A stretch of DNA of 64,000 nt from Bacteroidaceae bacterium (lineage in GTDB: Bacteria > Bacteroidota > Bacteroidia > Bacteroidales > Bacteroidaceae). The first letter of the stretch is position 1. The number at the start of each line of letters is the position of its first letter. This document shows positions 28,313 to 37,845 of the stretch, one piece after another. The stretch lies in assembly GCA_024699495.1 (NCBI GenBank), contig JAILPK010000037.1, forward strand, positions 62,001 through 126,000. Direction: 5' to 3'. The position numbers were made by a program, and so were the translations under genes. The notes under the pieces are model-generated. The model saw only the letters and a list, made by a program, of their open reading frames with translations. It had not been told where the DNA came from and did no database searches.

Positions 28313-28321
28313 GCAAAATTA
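28313..28321 (-). promoter_or_regulatory. Promoter -7 element for the CoA-transferase
   Basis: TAATTTTGC on the minus strand, 29 bp before the ATG. Confidence 0.65.
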
Positions 28322-28364
28322 CAAATAAATTGCCGACTGCGAGCCCTTTTCCACGAATTAATTG

Positions 28365-28373
28365 TACCTTTGC
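28365..28373 (+). promoter_or_regulatory. Promoter -7 element for mutS
   Basis: TACCTTTGC, 19 bp before the ATG. It overlaps an in-frame TTG at 28362, which rules that codon out as the start. Confidence 0.75.
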
Positions 28374-28391
28374 ACGCAAAAGAGACAAAAA

Positions 28392-31004
28392 ATGGCAGAA
28401 ATAACACCAATGATGAGGCAGTTCTTCGACTTGAAAGCGAAGCATCCAGATGCCATTCTGCTTTTCAGGTGCGGAGATTTCTATGAGACTTATGCCAATG
28501 ATGCTGTTGAGGCAGCAGGAATTCTTGGCATAACCCTCACTAAGCGCAACAACGGCAAGGAAAACGAAAGCACTGCGATGGCAGGATTTCCTCACCATGC
28601 GCTTGACACCTATCTGCCCAAGCTCGTCCGTGCCGGCCGCCGCGTAGCTATCTGCGACCAGCTTGAAGACCCTAAGATGACCAAGAAACTGGTTAAGCGA
28701 GGAATTACCGAGTTGGTAACTCCCGGTGTAGCCATGACTGATACTGTATTGACCTACAAGGAAAACAATTTCCTGGCCGCTGTGCATTTTGCCAAGGAAG
28801 ACAGCATCGGTATTAGTTTCCTCGACATCTCTACCGGGGAATGGTTTGTGGCTGAAGGGACCGGCGAATATGTGGCAAAACTGATGGGCAATTTCCAGCC
28901 GAAGGAGGTTCTCTACGAGCGTGGCAGAAAGGGCCTTTTCGAAGGCTGCTTCGGCACGAAGCACGTAACCTTCGAACTCGACGACTGGGTATTTACCCTT
29001 CAGACAGCCACCGATCGCCTCACGCGTCATTTTGGCGTACGCAACCTCAAGGGCTTCGGTATAGACAACCTGAAAAAAGGCATCGTGGCTGCCGGAGCGA
29101 TTCTCCAGTATGTGGAACTTACCGGCCACTCACGGCTAGGGCATATAACACATATAAGCCGCATAGAAGAAGAAAAATATGTCCGTCTCGACCCCTTCAC
29201 TGTCAGAAACCTCGAACTGCTGCACCCGATGAACCCTGACGGGCGCAGTCTGCTTGACATCATTGACAGGACTGTCACTCCGATGGGAGCGCGCTTGCTC
29301 GGACGCTGGATTCTTTTTCCGCTACGCAATGTCGAAGAGATAAACCAGAGGCTTGATGTGGTAGAATATTTCTTCCGCCATCCAGACTTCCGCGATTTGA
29401 TTAGTGAGCAACTCCGGTTGGTTGGCGATTTGGAACGCATCACATCCAAGGTCAACACACTGCGGGCCACTCCGCGCGATTTGGTAGCTCTCAGCGCAGC
29501 CCTTCGAGCCCTGCAGCCAGTTCGCGAGGCCTGTTTGACTTCTGGAGACACGACCCTGCACTCATTTGGCGAAGGCCTCGACCCATGCGTGGAAATCCGC
29601 GACCATATATCCCGCAGCATCCAGCCCGACCCGCCGCTTCAGGTACAGAGAGGCAATGTCATAGCCTCGGGTGTGAGTGAAGAGCTGGACGAACTCCGCC
29701 ACATGGCATACAGCGGCAAAGACTATCTCACCCAACTGCAGCAGCGAGAGGCCGAAGAGACAGGCATAAGCAGCCTGAAGATAGGTTTTAACAACGTATT
29801 TGGCTATTATCTGGAAGTCCGCAACACCTTCCGCGACCGGGTTCCGGAGAATTGGATTCGCAAGCAGACACTTACCCAGGCCGAGAGATATATCACACCC
29901 GAACTGAAAGAATACGAAGAGAAGATTCTCGGAGCAGAAGAGAAGATTCAGGCACTTGAAGCACAGCTGTTTGCGGAAATCGTAAACCGCGCAGCGCGAT
30001 TCACTGCCCAGTTCCAGAAGAATGCGACTCTGGTGGCACAACTGGACTGCCTTCTCTCTTTTGCCCTTGCCGCCTCGGAACACCGCTACCAACGTCCGGT
30101 AGTTAATGAGAGCACCGCTTTGAACATTCACGGAGGGCGCCACCCTGTCATCGAATGTCAATTGCCGCCGGGTGAGACCTATGTGGCAAATGACGTAAGT
30201 CTTGACACCGAAGGACAGCAGATACTTATTATTACGGGACCTAACATGGCGGGTAAGAGCGCCTTGCTCCGGCAGACTGCGCTCATCACCCTGATGGCCC
30301 AAATGGGTTCTTTTGTGCCTGCAGAGAGCGCTAATGTCGGCATTGTAGATAAGATATTCACGCGTGTCGGAGCCAGCGATAACATATCCATGGGTGAATC
30401 TACATTCATGGTTGAGATGAGCGAAGCCGCCAACATCTTGAATAACCTCAGCAACCGCAGTCTGGTCCTCTTCGACGAACTGGGCCGGGGAACATCAACC
30501 TACGACGGAATATCCATAGCATGGTCAATCGTGGAGTACATCCACGAAAATCCCAACCATCACCCACGCACGCTCTTCGCCACCCACTATCACGAGCTCA
30601 ATGAGATGGCTAAGCGCTTCACCCGCATACGCAACTTCAATGTCAGCGTGCGGGAAGTGCGGGGTAAGGTGATTTTTCTGCGGAAGCTGGAACCCGGAGG
30701 CTCGGAACATTCATTCGGCATCCATGTGGCCCGCCTGGCCGGAATGCCCGACAATATAGTCCGGCGTGCTGACACAATACTTCATCAGCTGGAAACCGAC
30801 TCGGCCCGTGATGGGCTCGGGGCCGGCCCGAGTGTTGCCAACCTGCCGTCGACAGAGCAGATGCAGCTCAACCTCTTTCAACTTGACGACCCCGTTCTTT
30901 CGCAGATCCGGGACGAAATCCTCAACTTGGACATTAATGCACTCACCCCCATTGATGCCCTCAATAAGCTGGATAGTATAAAAAGGATAATCAAAGGCAG
31001 ATAA
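28392..31004 (+). CDS. mutS: DNA mismatch repair protein MutS
   Basis: A full-length 870-residue MutS1 that recognises mismatches and small loops. The mismatch wedge is in CGDFYETYA (Phe-Tyr-Glu). The ATPase has [13 protein letters not shown] (Walker A), [12 protein letters not shown] (Walker B and signature) and ATHYHEL. The helix-turn-helix dimer region follows at the C-terminus. The start at 28392 is fixed by the promoter. No mutL is in the window. Confidence 0.97.
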   Translation: MAEITPMMRQFFDLKAKHPDAILLFRCGDFYETYANDAVEAAGILGITLTKRNNGKENESTAMAGFPHHALDTYLPKLVRAGRRVAICDQLEDPKMTKKLVKRGITELVTPGVAMTDTVLTYKENNFLAAVHFAKEDSIGISFLDISTGEWFVAEGTGEYVAKLMGNFQPKEVLYERGRKGLFEGCFGTKHVTFELDDWVFTLQTATDRLTRHFGVRNLKGFGIDNLKKGIVAAGAILQYVELTGHSRLGHITHISRIEEEKYVRLDPFTVRNLELLHPMNPDGRSLLDIIDRTVTPMGARLLGRWILFPLRNVEEINQRLDVVEYFFRHPDFRDLISEQLRLVGDLERITSKVNTLRATPRDLVALSAALRALQPVREACLTSGDTTLHSFGEGLDPCVEIRDHISRSIQPDPPLQVQRGNVIASGVSEELDELRHMAYSGKDYLTQLQQREAEETGISSLKIGFNNVFGYYLEVRNTFRDRVPENWIRKQTLTQAERYITPELKEYEEKILGAEEKIQALEAQLFAEIVNRAARFTAQFQKNATLVAQLDCLLSFALAASEHRYQRPVVNESTALNIHGGRHPVIECQLPPGETYVANDVSLDTEGQQILIITGPNMAGKSALLRQTALITLMAQMGSFVPAESANVGIVDKIFTRVGASDNISMGESTFMVEMSEAANILNNLSNRSLVLFDELGRGTSTYDGISIAWSIVEYIHENPNHHPRTLFATHYHELNEMAKRFTRIRNFNVSVREVRGKVIFLRKLEPGGSEHSFGIHVARLAGMPDNIVRRADTILHQLETDSARDGLGAGPSVANLPSTEQMQLNLFQLDDPVLSQIRDEILNLDINALTPIDALNKLDSIKRIIKGR

Positions 31005-31062
31005 AGCCATTTTTCTACATTATTATCTTATCTATGGGGTAATTACTTGCATTAACTGATTT

Positions 31063-32139
31063 ATGAGCATTAAGGATAAAACTACCATCTCCACGCATTC
31101 TAATCCTAATCCGGGTGCCGGAAATCGCGGAGAGGAGGCTGGCCAACGGTCCGTAATAGGAATCGGTGAGACCGTTCTTGATATTATCTTCCAGGGGAAT
31201 AAGCCTGTGGATGCAGTGCCTGGCGGCAGTTGCTTCAACTCAATAATTTCGCTTTCCCGAACCGGAATAAAGACACAATTTATCAGTGAGACAGCCAACG
31301 ACCGGGTTGGAGGCCTCACAATGGACTTCCTTGCAAAAAACGGAGTTGACAGTTCGCTGGTCAATGTCCGCGACGATATAAAATCGCCATTGTCACTTGC
31401 CTTTCTCAACGAGCGCAATGATGCTGAATATGTCTTCTACAAAGACCATTCCGCATCGCGGTTGTCACGTCTGCGCCCCACTGTCCGGCCCAATGACATT
31501 GTACTCTTCAGTTCTTATTTCGCCTTGAATCCTGCTATTCGCGCCGAAGTGTCCGACTTCCTCCATTATGCCAAAGACCAGGGCGCCATTCTTTACTATG
31601 ACGTAAATTTCCGCTCCTCCCATGCGGCAGAGAGAGACGCTCTCCTTGAAAATATGGAGGAGAATTTCCGGCTGGCAGATATTCTGCGTGGCAGCGATGA
31701 GGACTTCCGCGTCATTTTTGGAATTGAAGGCATAGAAGAGGTCTTCCGTAAGCACCTCGCCGCTTCGCTGTTCTCCTACGGACATGCAGCAACTTTCATC
31801 TACACCCGCGGACCACAGCCGGTTCAGGTAATTGTGGCCAACCCACCTTCAGCCGACATGAAGACCGATGCCATGCCATCTGTATTCAAATGCTACGAAG
31901 CCCCCTCGAGCGTGTCAGCAACCAGCTTCACCCCGGTTAGCACAATCGGCGCCGGCGACAACTTCAATGCAGGCTTTGCCTACGGTCTGATTCGCGAAGG
32001 CATAACCCGCGAACAAATACATGCGAGCCTCAACGAGACCCAGATATGCCGCCTCATCCACTATGCCGAGCAATTCGCCATAGCCTGCTGCAGCAGTATC
32101 TACAATTATGTGCCCGAAGGCTTTCTGCCGAACGACTAA
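31063..32139 (+). CDS. PfkB-family carbohydrate kinase
   Basis: A ribokinase-fold sugar kinase of 358 residues, fructokinase-like. VPGGSCFNS is the substrate-binding GG motif and STIGAGDNFNAGFAYG is the C-terminal signature with the catalytic Asp. The substrate is not evident. The 30-residue N-terminus before IGIGETVLD is longer than usual and polar; a later start is possible but no in-frame ATG offers one. It is 58 bp after mutS, with no clear promoter of its own. Confidence 0.85.
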   Translation: MSIKDKTTISTHSNPNPGAGNRGEEAGQRSVIGIGETVLDIIFQGNKPVDAVPGGSCFNSIISLSRTGIKTQFISETANDRVGGLTMDFLAKNGVDSSLVNVRDDIKSPLSLAFLNERNDAEYVFYKDHSASRLSRLRPTVRPNDIVLFSSYFALNPAIRAEVSDFLHYAKDQGAILYYDVNFRSSHAAERDALLENMEENFRLADILRGSDEDFRVIFGIEGIEEVFRKHLAASLFSYGHAATFIYTRGPQPVQVIVANPPSADMKTDAMPSVFKCYEAPSSVSATSFTPVSTIGAGDNFNAGFAYGLIREGITREQIHASLNETQICRLIHYAEQFAIACCSSIYNYVPEGFLPND

Positions 32140-32180
32140 ACCCGAATTGACCGACAACAAGTGACACTATATTCTGAGCT

Positions 32181-32206
32181 TAATCCCAATGGCCGAATTG
32201 GGTTTA
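32181..32206 (+). terminator. Terminator-like hairpin after the PfkB kinase
   Basis: 32181-32190 pairs with 32197-32206 around CCCAAT/ATTGGG with one mismatch and a 6-nt loop. There is no long T-run, so this is tentative. Confidence 0.35.
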
Positions 32207-32217
32207 AACGCTTAAAC
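32202..32217. promoter_or_regulatory. CG-centred palindrome upstream of pckA
   Basis: GTTTAA and TTAAAC flank ACGC, about 90 bp before the pckA -7 element; GTAAACGTTTTTT follows near 32257. Both resemble LacI-family operator halves. Regulation of gluconeogenesis would fit, but this is inference. Confidence 0.25.
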
Positions 32218-32304
32218 ATCACAAAAACCAATACTAAAGTGTGAAAGTTTGTGTAAGTAAACGTTTTTTAGGCTCTTTGGTTTCGCCGTATGAAATGAAA
32301 AATG

Positions 32305-32313
32305 TAATTTTGC
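32305..32313 (+). promoter_or_regulatory. Promoter -7 element for pckA
   Basis: TAATTTTGC, followed by a leader of about 55 nt before the ATG. Confidence 0.7.
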
Positions 32314-32374
32314 GCCGAAAAAGCAATAAGCGACCAATTCACTTATAATATAACAAACTTCTAAAACATAAGAA

Positions 32375-33988
32375 ATGGCAAAATTAGATTTAACCAAGTA
32401 TGGCATCACTGGCTCTACAGTGATTGCTCACAACCCCTCTTATGAGTTCCTTTTCAAGGAAGAAACCAAGGCTGGTCTCGAAGGCTTTGACAAAGGTCAG
32501 GTAACCGAGCTCGGCGCCGTAAACGTCATGACAGGTATCTACACTGGACGCTCACCTAAGGACAAATACATCGTTGACGATGCACAGAGCCATGACAAGG
32601 TTTGGTGGACCACAGAGGGCTACAAGAACGACAACCACCCCATGACCGAAGAAGTATGGGCTAAGGTTAAGGAAATCGCCATCAAAGAGCTTTGCAACAA
32701 GGAGCTGTACGTAGTTGATGCCTTCTGCGGCGCCAACGAAGGCACACATCTTGCTGTCCGCTTCATCATGGAGGTGGCTTGGCAAGCTCATTTCATCAAG
32801 AATATGTTCATCCAGCCTACAGAGAAAGAGCTGGAGAACTTCGAGCCTAACTTCGTCATCTACAACGCATCCAAGGCTAAGGTTGAAAACTACAAGGAGC
32901 TCGGTCTGAACAGCGAGACTTGCGTAGCCTTCAACACCACCAGCCGCGAGCAGTGCATCATCAACACTTGGTATGGCGGTGAGATGAAGAAGGGTATGTT
33001 CTCCATGCAGAACTACTATCTGCCTCTCCAGGGTATTGCCAGCATGCACTGCTCAGCTAATACCGACATGGAAGGTAAGAACACTGCTATCTTCTTTGGT
33101 CTCTCGGGAACCGGTAAGACCACCCTCTCCACTGACCCGAAGCGTCTGCTCATCGGCGACGACGAGCACGGATGGGACGACGAAGGCGTGTTCAATCTCG
33201 AAGGCGGCTGCTATGCCAAGGTCATCAACCTGAGCAAAGAGAATGAGCCTGACATCTATGGAGCCATCAAGCGCGACGCTCTTCTTGAGAACGTTACTGT
33301 AGCTGCTGACGGCACCATCGACTTCGCAGACAAGAGCACCACTGAGAACACCCGCGTTAGCTATCCTATCGAGCACATCGAGAAGATTGTGAAGAAGGTA
33401 AACGGCAAGAGCGCAGGCCCAGATGCCAAGAATGTAATCTTCCTCAGCGCTGACGCTTTCGGCGTTCTGCCTCCTGTAAGCATCCTCACCCCCGAGCAGA
33501 CCAAGTACTACTTCCTGAGCGGATTCACCGCTAAGCTGGCTGGCACCGAGCGCGGAATCACCGAACCGACTCCTACCTTCAGCGCCTGCTTCGGTCAGGC
33601 ATTCCTCGAGTTGCATCCTACCAAGTATGCTGAGGAACTCGTTCGCAAGATGGAGAAGAGCGGTGCAAAGGCTTATCTGGTCAACACCGGTTGGAACGGC
33701 ACTGGCAAGCGCATCAGCATTCCTGATACCCGCGGTATCATCGACGCTATCCTCGACGGAAGCATCCTGAAGGCTGAAACCAAGAAGATCCCTTACTTCG
33801 ACTTCGAGGTTCCGACATCTCTGCCCAACGTGAATCCTGCTATCCTCGATCCTCGCGACACATACGCTGAGGCCAGCATTTGGGAGGAGAAGGCTAAGGA
33901 TCTCGCTGCCCGCTTCATCAAGAACTTCGGCAAATACACCACCAACGAAGCCGGTAAGGCTCTCGTAGCTGCTGGTCCAAAGCTCTAA
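32375..33988 (+). CDS. pckA: Phosphoenolpyruvate carboxykinase (ATP)
   Basis: Converts oxaloacetate and ATP to PEP, CO2 and ADP; in rumen and gut Bacteroidales it usually runs in the CO2-fixing direction toward succinate. The P-loop GLSGTGKTT is at residues 242-250 and the metal site GDDEHGW at 261-267, with GRSPKDK near residue 58 for substrate. 537 residues, normal length. Codon choice looks highly biased (AAG, CTC/CTG, ACC), as in strongly expressed genes. A strong terminator follows. Confidence 0.98.
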   Translation: MAKLDLTKYGITGSTVIAHNPSYEFLFKEETKAGLEGFDKGQVTELGAVNVMTGIYTGRSPKDKYIVDDAQSHDKVWWTTEGYKNDNHPMTEEVWAKVKEIAIKELCNKELYVVDAFCGANEGTHLAVRFIMEVAWQAHFIKNMFIQPTEKELENFEPNFVIYNASKAKVENYKELGLNSETCVAFNTTSREQCIINTWYGGEMKKGMFSMQNYYLPLQGIASMHCSANTDMEGKNTAIFFGLSGTGKTTLSTDPKRLLIGDDEHGWDDEGVFNLEGGCYAKVINLSKENEPDIYGAIKRDALLENVTVAADGTIDFADKSTTENTRVSYPIEHIEKIVKKVNGKSAGPDAKNVIFLSADAFGVLPPVSILTPEQTKYYFLSGFTAKLAGTERGITEPTPTFSACFGQAFLELHPTKYAEELVRKMEKSGAKAYLVNTGWNGTGKRISIPDTRGIIDAILDGSILKAETKKIPYFDFEVPTSLPNVNPAILDPRDTYAEASIWEEKAKDLAARFIKNFGKYTTNEAGKALVAAGPKL

Positions 33989-34029
33989 ACAGCAAAGGCG
34001 GACAATAAAATTATCGTTCACAGATAAAG

Positions 34030-34064
34030 AAAGAGCCGTGGCTAAAATATAGCCGCGGTTCTTT
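34030..34064. terminator. Strong intrinsic terminator after pckA
   Basis: A 15-bp stem (34030-34044 with 34050-34064, two G-U pairs) and a 5-nt loop, followed by GTTTTC. The remaining 190 bp up to 34258 show no gene. It may also serve the convergent cotH-like gene. Confidence 0.8.
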
Positions 34065-34258
34065 GTTTTCATTGTGTTGCCGGGCGCTTATAATTTATAG
34101 CCGGCCACAAAGAGAAGACCATTGTGGCAGAGAGCCGGATGGCATCGCTCTGTCCTTGCAGCTCAAACAACTGAAGATAAATTTTTGCGTGAGAGGACTT
34201 CTTTATCAGATATTACTGCTGTCTGGTAAAAATCTGGCCAACAATCTTAACATGTTGC

Positions 34259-35962
34259 TTATTGGAAAGGGAGTTTGGGGAAAGGAAAGACGGGGAAAGG
34301 GGAAGCGCCGTCGAATTTCGGCATTTCAATAATCTGCGGCTCCTGAATATGCGGCTCCCAACCTCTGTCGAACCGGTCTATATTGCGGTCGAGGAAAGCC
34401 AGGCGGTTGGCAATCCATTTCTTCAGCACCTTTATCTCTTCCTTATAAGAACTGACCCTATAAGCCATAAACCAACTGATGGCATCGCCGCCGAACCCCT
34501 GCGTCATATCATATCCGCCGCCCATAGGCTGAAAGCCGCCAAAGGGGGTGAATGGGGTTATCTGTCTGACTGAATCTTCCTGCGCCTGTGCTCCTCCCGC
34601 CATCGGATAGTAACCAGGATAGTTAAAGGCATAGGGGCTGGGGATGGGAAATCCGCCCTGCGGAAACATCGGGAAGCCATAGCCTGGCTTCATCAGTATT
34701 GCATCGTGCGGATATTTCGTTGTTGCTTTTGGAGCCTTTAATGAATGCTTCTTTCCCTGCTGAATCTTCTTATCGGACACAAGTAATTCAGGATATGTTT
34801 TCAGATGATGCTCAATGTATGGAGCCAGCAGCTTGGCATGGCGATCTATATAACTATTGATAGAAGAGTTGCTCAAAACGCCCTTTCGCAAAGCTTTGTA
34901 CCTCACCTTCACAGCCCTGCGGAATGCCGGGTCCTGCAACAGCCGTTGCCACATGGCCGGGGTGGGCTGTGTGTTTCCTCCCTCAAAGCACCAAGCTTCC
35001 GGGTTGTCTGCATTGCAGAAATTACATATCCCATAAGCCAGATTATAGTCCCATACTGGACCGGCTACAAGCAGACCGCCGCTCCCGTCGGGGTTCCTGT
35101 TCTCTTTATAAAAATAGGCACTCCGCTTATATCCGTCGGCATTCAGACTCAGTTCGGTATGGATAAAGTAGTCAACAAACGAAGGCACATCAATAAGATG
35201 GGCATAGCCCCGCTTCGGGTCGGCAAAATAATCAGACTGTATTGTTAGCTCCACAGAATCTACATACTGCTCGATGTATGCCAGTTGCTCTGGTTGTATC
35301 CTCTTTTTCTTGGGATAAATACAAGACCATGTAATTTGGCTCGTCACAATTCCTTCACCAATGCCAGGAACCTTGGATGGGAATATGGCATCATCTTCGT
35401 CATAGGTGTCTATTCGCAAGATATATCCTCCCGTCAAGTCGTGCTTTGAGAGGTTCTTCTTCTTCATCTTTGCAATATTCACGCGGTTGGCGTCCCGTTT
35501 GATGGACTCCGAAAGTATATATATTCCGCGGTATTCTCCGTCCAACGTTAGCTCTACCATCCTTGTGCGTGGAGCCCAATGCCCCATTTCTCTCCACAGA
35601 TGAAAAGCCAGCGGGTCGCGCACGGCGGACACATCATTGTATGGCGCCAGCAGAACCCAGTCGCTGTGTGAAGGCATCCCGAAAAGCGGAACGTCGATGT
35701 CATGGCCGTAATCGTCCCGGAGCTCGATTGTATATTTCTTCTGATTAAATGACAGAGAACTGTTGCCACGCAGCTTGATGCCAATAGGCCCGTCAAAATT
35801 TCCGGCACTCATGTGAGCAGGCATCTTGGTCTGGGCGTTAAGCGGAGTCTCCGTAGTAATAATTATCTGCCCCAGGGTGTCAGCATCGTATCTTTCCCGT
35901 TGCGCTTTCCCGGAGAAGGCAGCGAGAGAAAGAAGAACAGTTATTAAGACATGACTCCTCAT
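34259..35962 (-). CDS. Exported CotH-kinase family protein
   Basis: A 567-residue exported protein of the CotH protein-kinase-like family. Signal peptide VLITVLLSLAAFSGKAQ; ATP/metal-site motifs IKLRGNSS, KKYTIEL, TELSLNADGYKRS and GPVWDYNLAYG. CotH proteins phosphorylate surface proteins on serine in spores and fungi; the bacterial gut homologues are largely unstudied. A Pro/Gly/Phe-rich insert from about residue 430 to 490 and a Pro/Phe-rich end (FPVFPFPKLPFQ) suggest wall or matrix contact. It stands alone. Confidence 0.88.
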   Translation of the reverse strand: MRSHVLITVLLSLAAFSGKAQRERYDADTLGQIIITTETPLNAQTKMPAHMSAGNFDGPIGIKLRGNSSLSFNQKKYTIELRDDYGHDIDVPLFGMPSHSDWVLLAPYNDVSAVRDPLAFHLWREMGHWAPRTRMVELTLDGEYRGIYILSESIKRDANRVNIAKMKKKNLSKHDLTGGYILRIDTYDEDDAIFPSKVPGIGEGIVTSQITWSCIYPKKKRIQPEQLAYIEQYVDSVELTIQSDYFADPKRGYAHLIDVPSFVDYFIHTELSLNADGYKRSAYFYKENRNPDGSGGLLVAGPVWDYNLAYGICNFCNADNPEAWCFEGGNTQPTPAMWQRLLQDPAFRRAVKVRYKALRKGVLSNSSINSYIDRHAKLLAPYIEHHLKTYPELLVSDKKIQQGKKHSLKAPKATTKYPHDAILMKPGYGFPMFPQGGFPIPSPYAFNYPGYYPMAGGAQAQEDSVRQITPFTPFGGFQPMGGGYDMTQGFGGDAISWFMAYRVSSYKEEIKVLKKWIANRLAFLDRNIDRFDRGWEPHIQEPQIIEMPKFDGASPFPVFPFPKLPFQ

Positions 35963-35992
35963 TGTTGTCTTATTATATATATGGTAAGAGTG

Positions 35993-36180
35993 CTAAATGC
36001 AGGAATGGCCAAACAGAGTTTTGGTTATCACGCGGACCATATTATCTGCCCGTTTGACATCACGTTCTGTCGTCAGCCACTTGCCTGAATATTGCGCGCC
36101 ATTCTTACATTAGGGAATCAGCAGTTATGCTGCCACACACAATAGCCTGCATTAGGGCTATCCTTTCCAAATCGTATTGT
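35993..36180 (-). pseudogene. Possible degraded coding fragment
   Basis: Minus-strand frames open into protein-like runs: one around QYDLERIALMQAIV (36180-36105) and, after a frame change, NGAQYSGKWLTTERDVK to a TAG at 35993-35995. No start codon or family is recognised. It may be the frameshifted end of a lost gene, or chance. Confidence 0.25.
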
Positions 36181-36197
36181 TTTAATGGTTTTCTGCC

Positions 36198-36235
36198 GCA
36201 AAGATAGGGCTATTATTCAAAACAGCCCTATCTTT
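36198..36235 (-). promoter_or_regulatory. -7 element embedded in a 12-bp inverted repeat
   Basis: 36200-36211 pairs perfectly with 36224-36235 (AAAGATAGGGCT/AGCCCTATCTTT, 12-nt loop). On the minus strand the inner arm reads TATCTTTGC (36206-36198), a promoter -7 match. It could start a 230-nt leader for the CotH gene, or end the efflux operon. Confidence 0.45.
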
Positions 36236-36264
36236 TAACATAAATAACAGTTCAGAATTTTCGA

Positions 36265-36435
36265 TTACTTCATAATCTGAAGCACCCGGTCGGGGATGAA
36301 ACAGTCGTACCAATCGATGAAGAGCCAGATGCTGTAGCTGAGTGCATAAACACTTCGACAAACCAATATCCAGGAATCTTCCTCTTCGTCAACATAGAAA
36401 CATGGGCCACCATCCACAGCTTCATCGCGCCGCAC
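36265..36435 (-). CDS. Small protein downstream of the efflux operon
   Basis: A 56-residue frame from a GTG at 36435 to TAA at 36265, open back to 36453. It reads VRRDEAVDGG, an acidic DEEEDSW, then hydrophobic-aromatic residues (LSYSIWLFIDWYDCFIPD) and VLQIMK. Composition is protein-like and unlike a chance frame, and it follows the TolC-type gene by 39 bp on the same strand. The function is unknown; it could also be the 3' remnant of a lost gene, since no ATG is present. Confidence 0.4.
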   Translation of the reverse strand: MRRDEAVDGGPCFYVDEEEDSWILVCRSVYALSYSIWLFIDWYDCFIPDRVLQIMK

Positions 36436-36474
36436 GGCTAATCCGGGAGGAACTCACATGCGTTACCTTATTGT

Positions 36475-37836
36475 TCAGCTACCTGTAGCGATGCGATAAG
36501 CCAGGGCAGCCATCTGCAATGAGATATAGGCTTCGGTCTTCTTATCTAAAGCCTGCTGGAACAGGAGCTGCGCTTCCAACAGGTCGGACATGGTAGCCGT
36601 GCCTGCCTTGTATGTATTTCTATGCAGACGCAAATTCTCCTCTGCCTGAGTCTCACTCCGCTCTGCCAAAGCCAACTGGCTCTCTGCCTCAACAACATCG
36701 TTCCAAGCCTTCTGCATCTGTATTTTCAGCAGTTCGGAGTTATTGGTAAGCTGTTCCTGTGCTTCCTGCTCGGCAATACGCTTGCGGCGGATTGCATGGC
36801 TTCCGCCCCACCAATCGGATATGGGCACGTTCACGGTGGCGTAAACCATAGCGAAATGTCGGTCACATTCCATCAGATTATGGTAATTATACCCAGCGCC
36901 CACAGCCAGCGAGGGCAGGTTCTTGCCTACCTCCATCTTCCGCTGTAAAGCAGTTACCTGAACATTTTTCTCCATAAGCTGATACTCTGATGTGTTCAGA
37001 AGAGCCTGTTCGTGGTCCACGGGAGTGACCTCCAACGCATTATGGTCATAGGTGATGGAGAAGGTGGTGTCGCGCAAGCCGCAATACTGTGCCAAAAGAA
37101 GCTTTATGAGCGAACGTCCGTTGGAGAGTTTCAGATATTGGCTCTCTATCTCGTTCTGACGCAACTGAACCTGCAGCAAATCATTTCGCAGGGCAACACC
37201 GGCCTTTACCGCAGCCTTCACATCCCCTTCAAGACTCTTCAGCATCTCACTGACAGCATTCAGAGTTCGTGTCTTTTCTTCCAGTGAAACCAGTTGCCAA
37301 AAGGTCTGCTCCACTTGCTCCACGACATCATTTTCCGCTATCTTCACTTGGAGCTGACTGGCCTCTTCACCGACTTTGGCCAGTTTGTTGCCGTTAACAA
37401 TCTGCCCGCCGGCAAATATAGGTTGCATGGCAGAGATGCTGGCAATAGTGCCGTTTTTCATCATTGTCATCGCCATTGGGGTTGACAAGGCGGCAAGAGC
37501 TTCTGCAGGCAGGCTTGCAGCCATCATAGCACCCATTTCCGGAGATATAAATTCCTGAGGATCAATGTCCATTTTGGCCATCGGCCGATTTGCATTGAAC
37601 CATGCACCAGTAGCGCTTACCGAAGGGAAGAACTTTGTAAAAGTCTCCCTATGCTGTTCCTTTGCTGCATCTACATGAAGACGCGCCTGCCGCAGTGTGA
37701 AGTTAGTGGCGAGTGCAGAGTCACGCAATTGTGTTATGGTAAGAGAATGTTCTGCAGCTGAGACAGTGGCGTTAGCACACAATGCACAACAAGCTATGCA
37801 GAGCATCTTTCGGAATAGATATGACATATTACGCAT
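36475..37836 (-). CDS. TolC-family outer membrane efflux protein
   Basis: A 453-residue outer-membrane channel, third gene of a tripartite RND pump. Signal peptide MLCIACCALCANATVSA. Long coiled-coil helices with the paired repeats typical of TolC (AAKEQHRETFTKFFPSVSA; ERSETQAEENLRLHRNTYKAG; ATMSDLLEAQLLFQQALD). It starts 9 bp after the permease gene. Confidence 0.93.
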   Translation of the reverse strand: MRNMSYLFRKMLCIACCALCANATVSAAEHSLTITQLRDSALATNFTLRQARLHVDAAKEQHRETFTKFFPSVSATGAWFNANRPMAKMDIDPQEFISPEMGAMMAASLPAEALAALSTPMAMTMMKNGTIASISAMQPIFAGGQIVNGNKLAKVGEEASQLQVKIAENDVVEQVEQTFWQLVSLEEKTRTLNAVSEMLKSLEGDVKAAVKAGVALRNDLLQVQLRQNEIESQYLKLSNGRSLIKLLLAQYCGLRDTTFSITYDHNALEVTPVDHEQALLNTSEYQLMEKNVQVTALQRKMEVGKNLPSLAVGAGYNYHNLMECDRHFAMVYATVNVPISDWWGGSHAIRRKRIAEQEAQEQLTNNSELLKIQMQKAWNDVVEAESQLALAERSETQAEENLRLHRNTYKAGTATMSDLLEAQLLFQQALDKKTEAYISLQMAALAYRIATGS

Positions 37837-37845
37837 TTTGCTTTG

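Noticed and set aside
34063-34332. 89-residue frame overlapping pckA terminator and cotH end
   Set aside because: It starts inside a terminator and ends in the antisense of the CotH gene.
36105-36180. TGA read as Trp in the decayed gap
   Set aside because: Normal genes in the window end cleanly at TGA; a frameshifted remnant is simpler.
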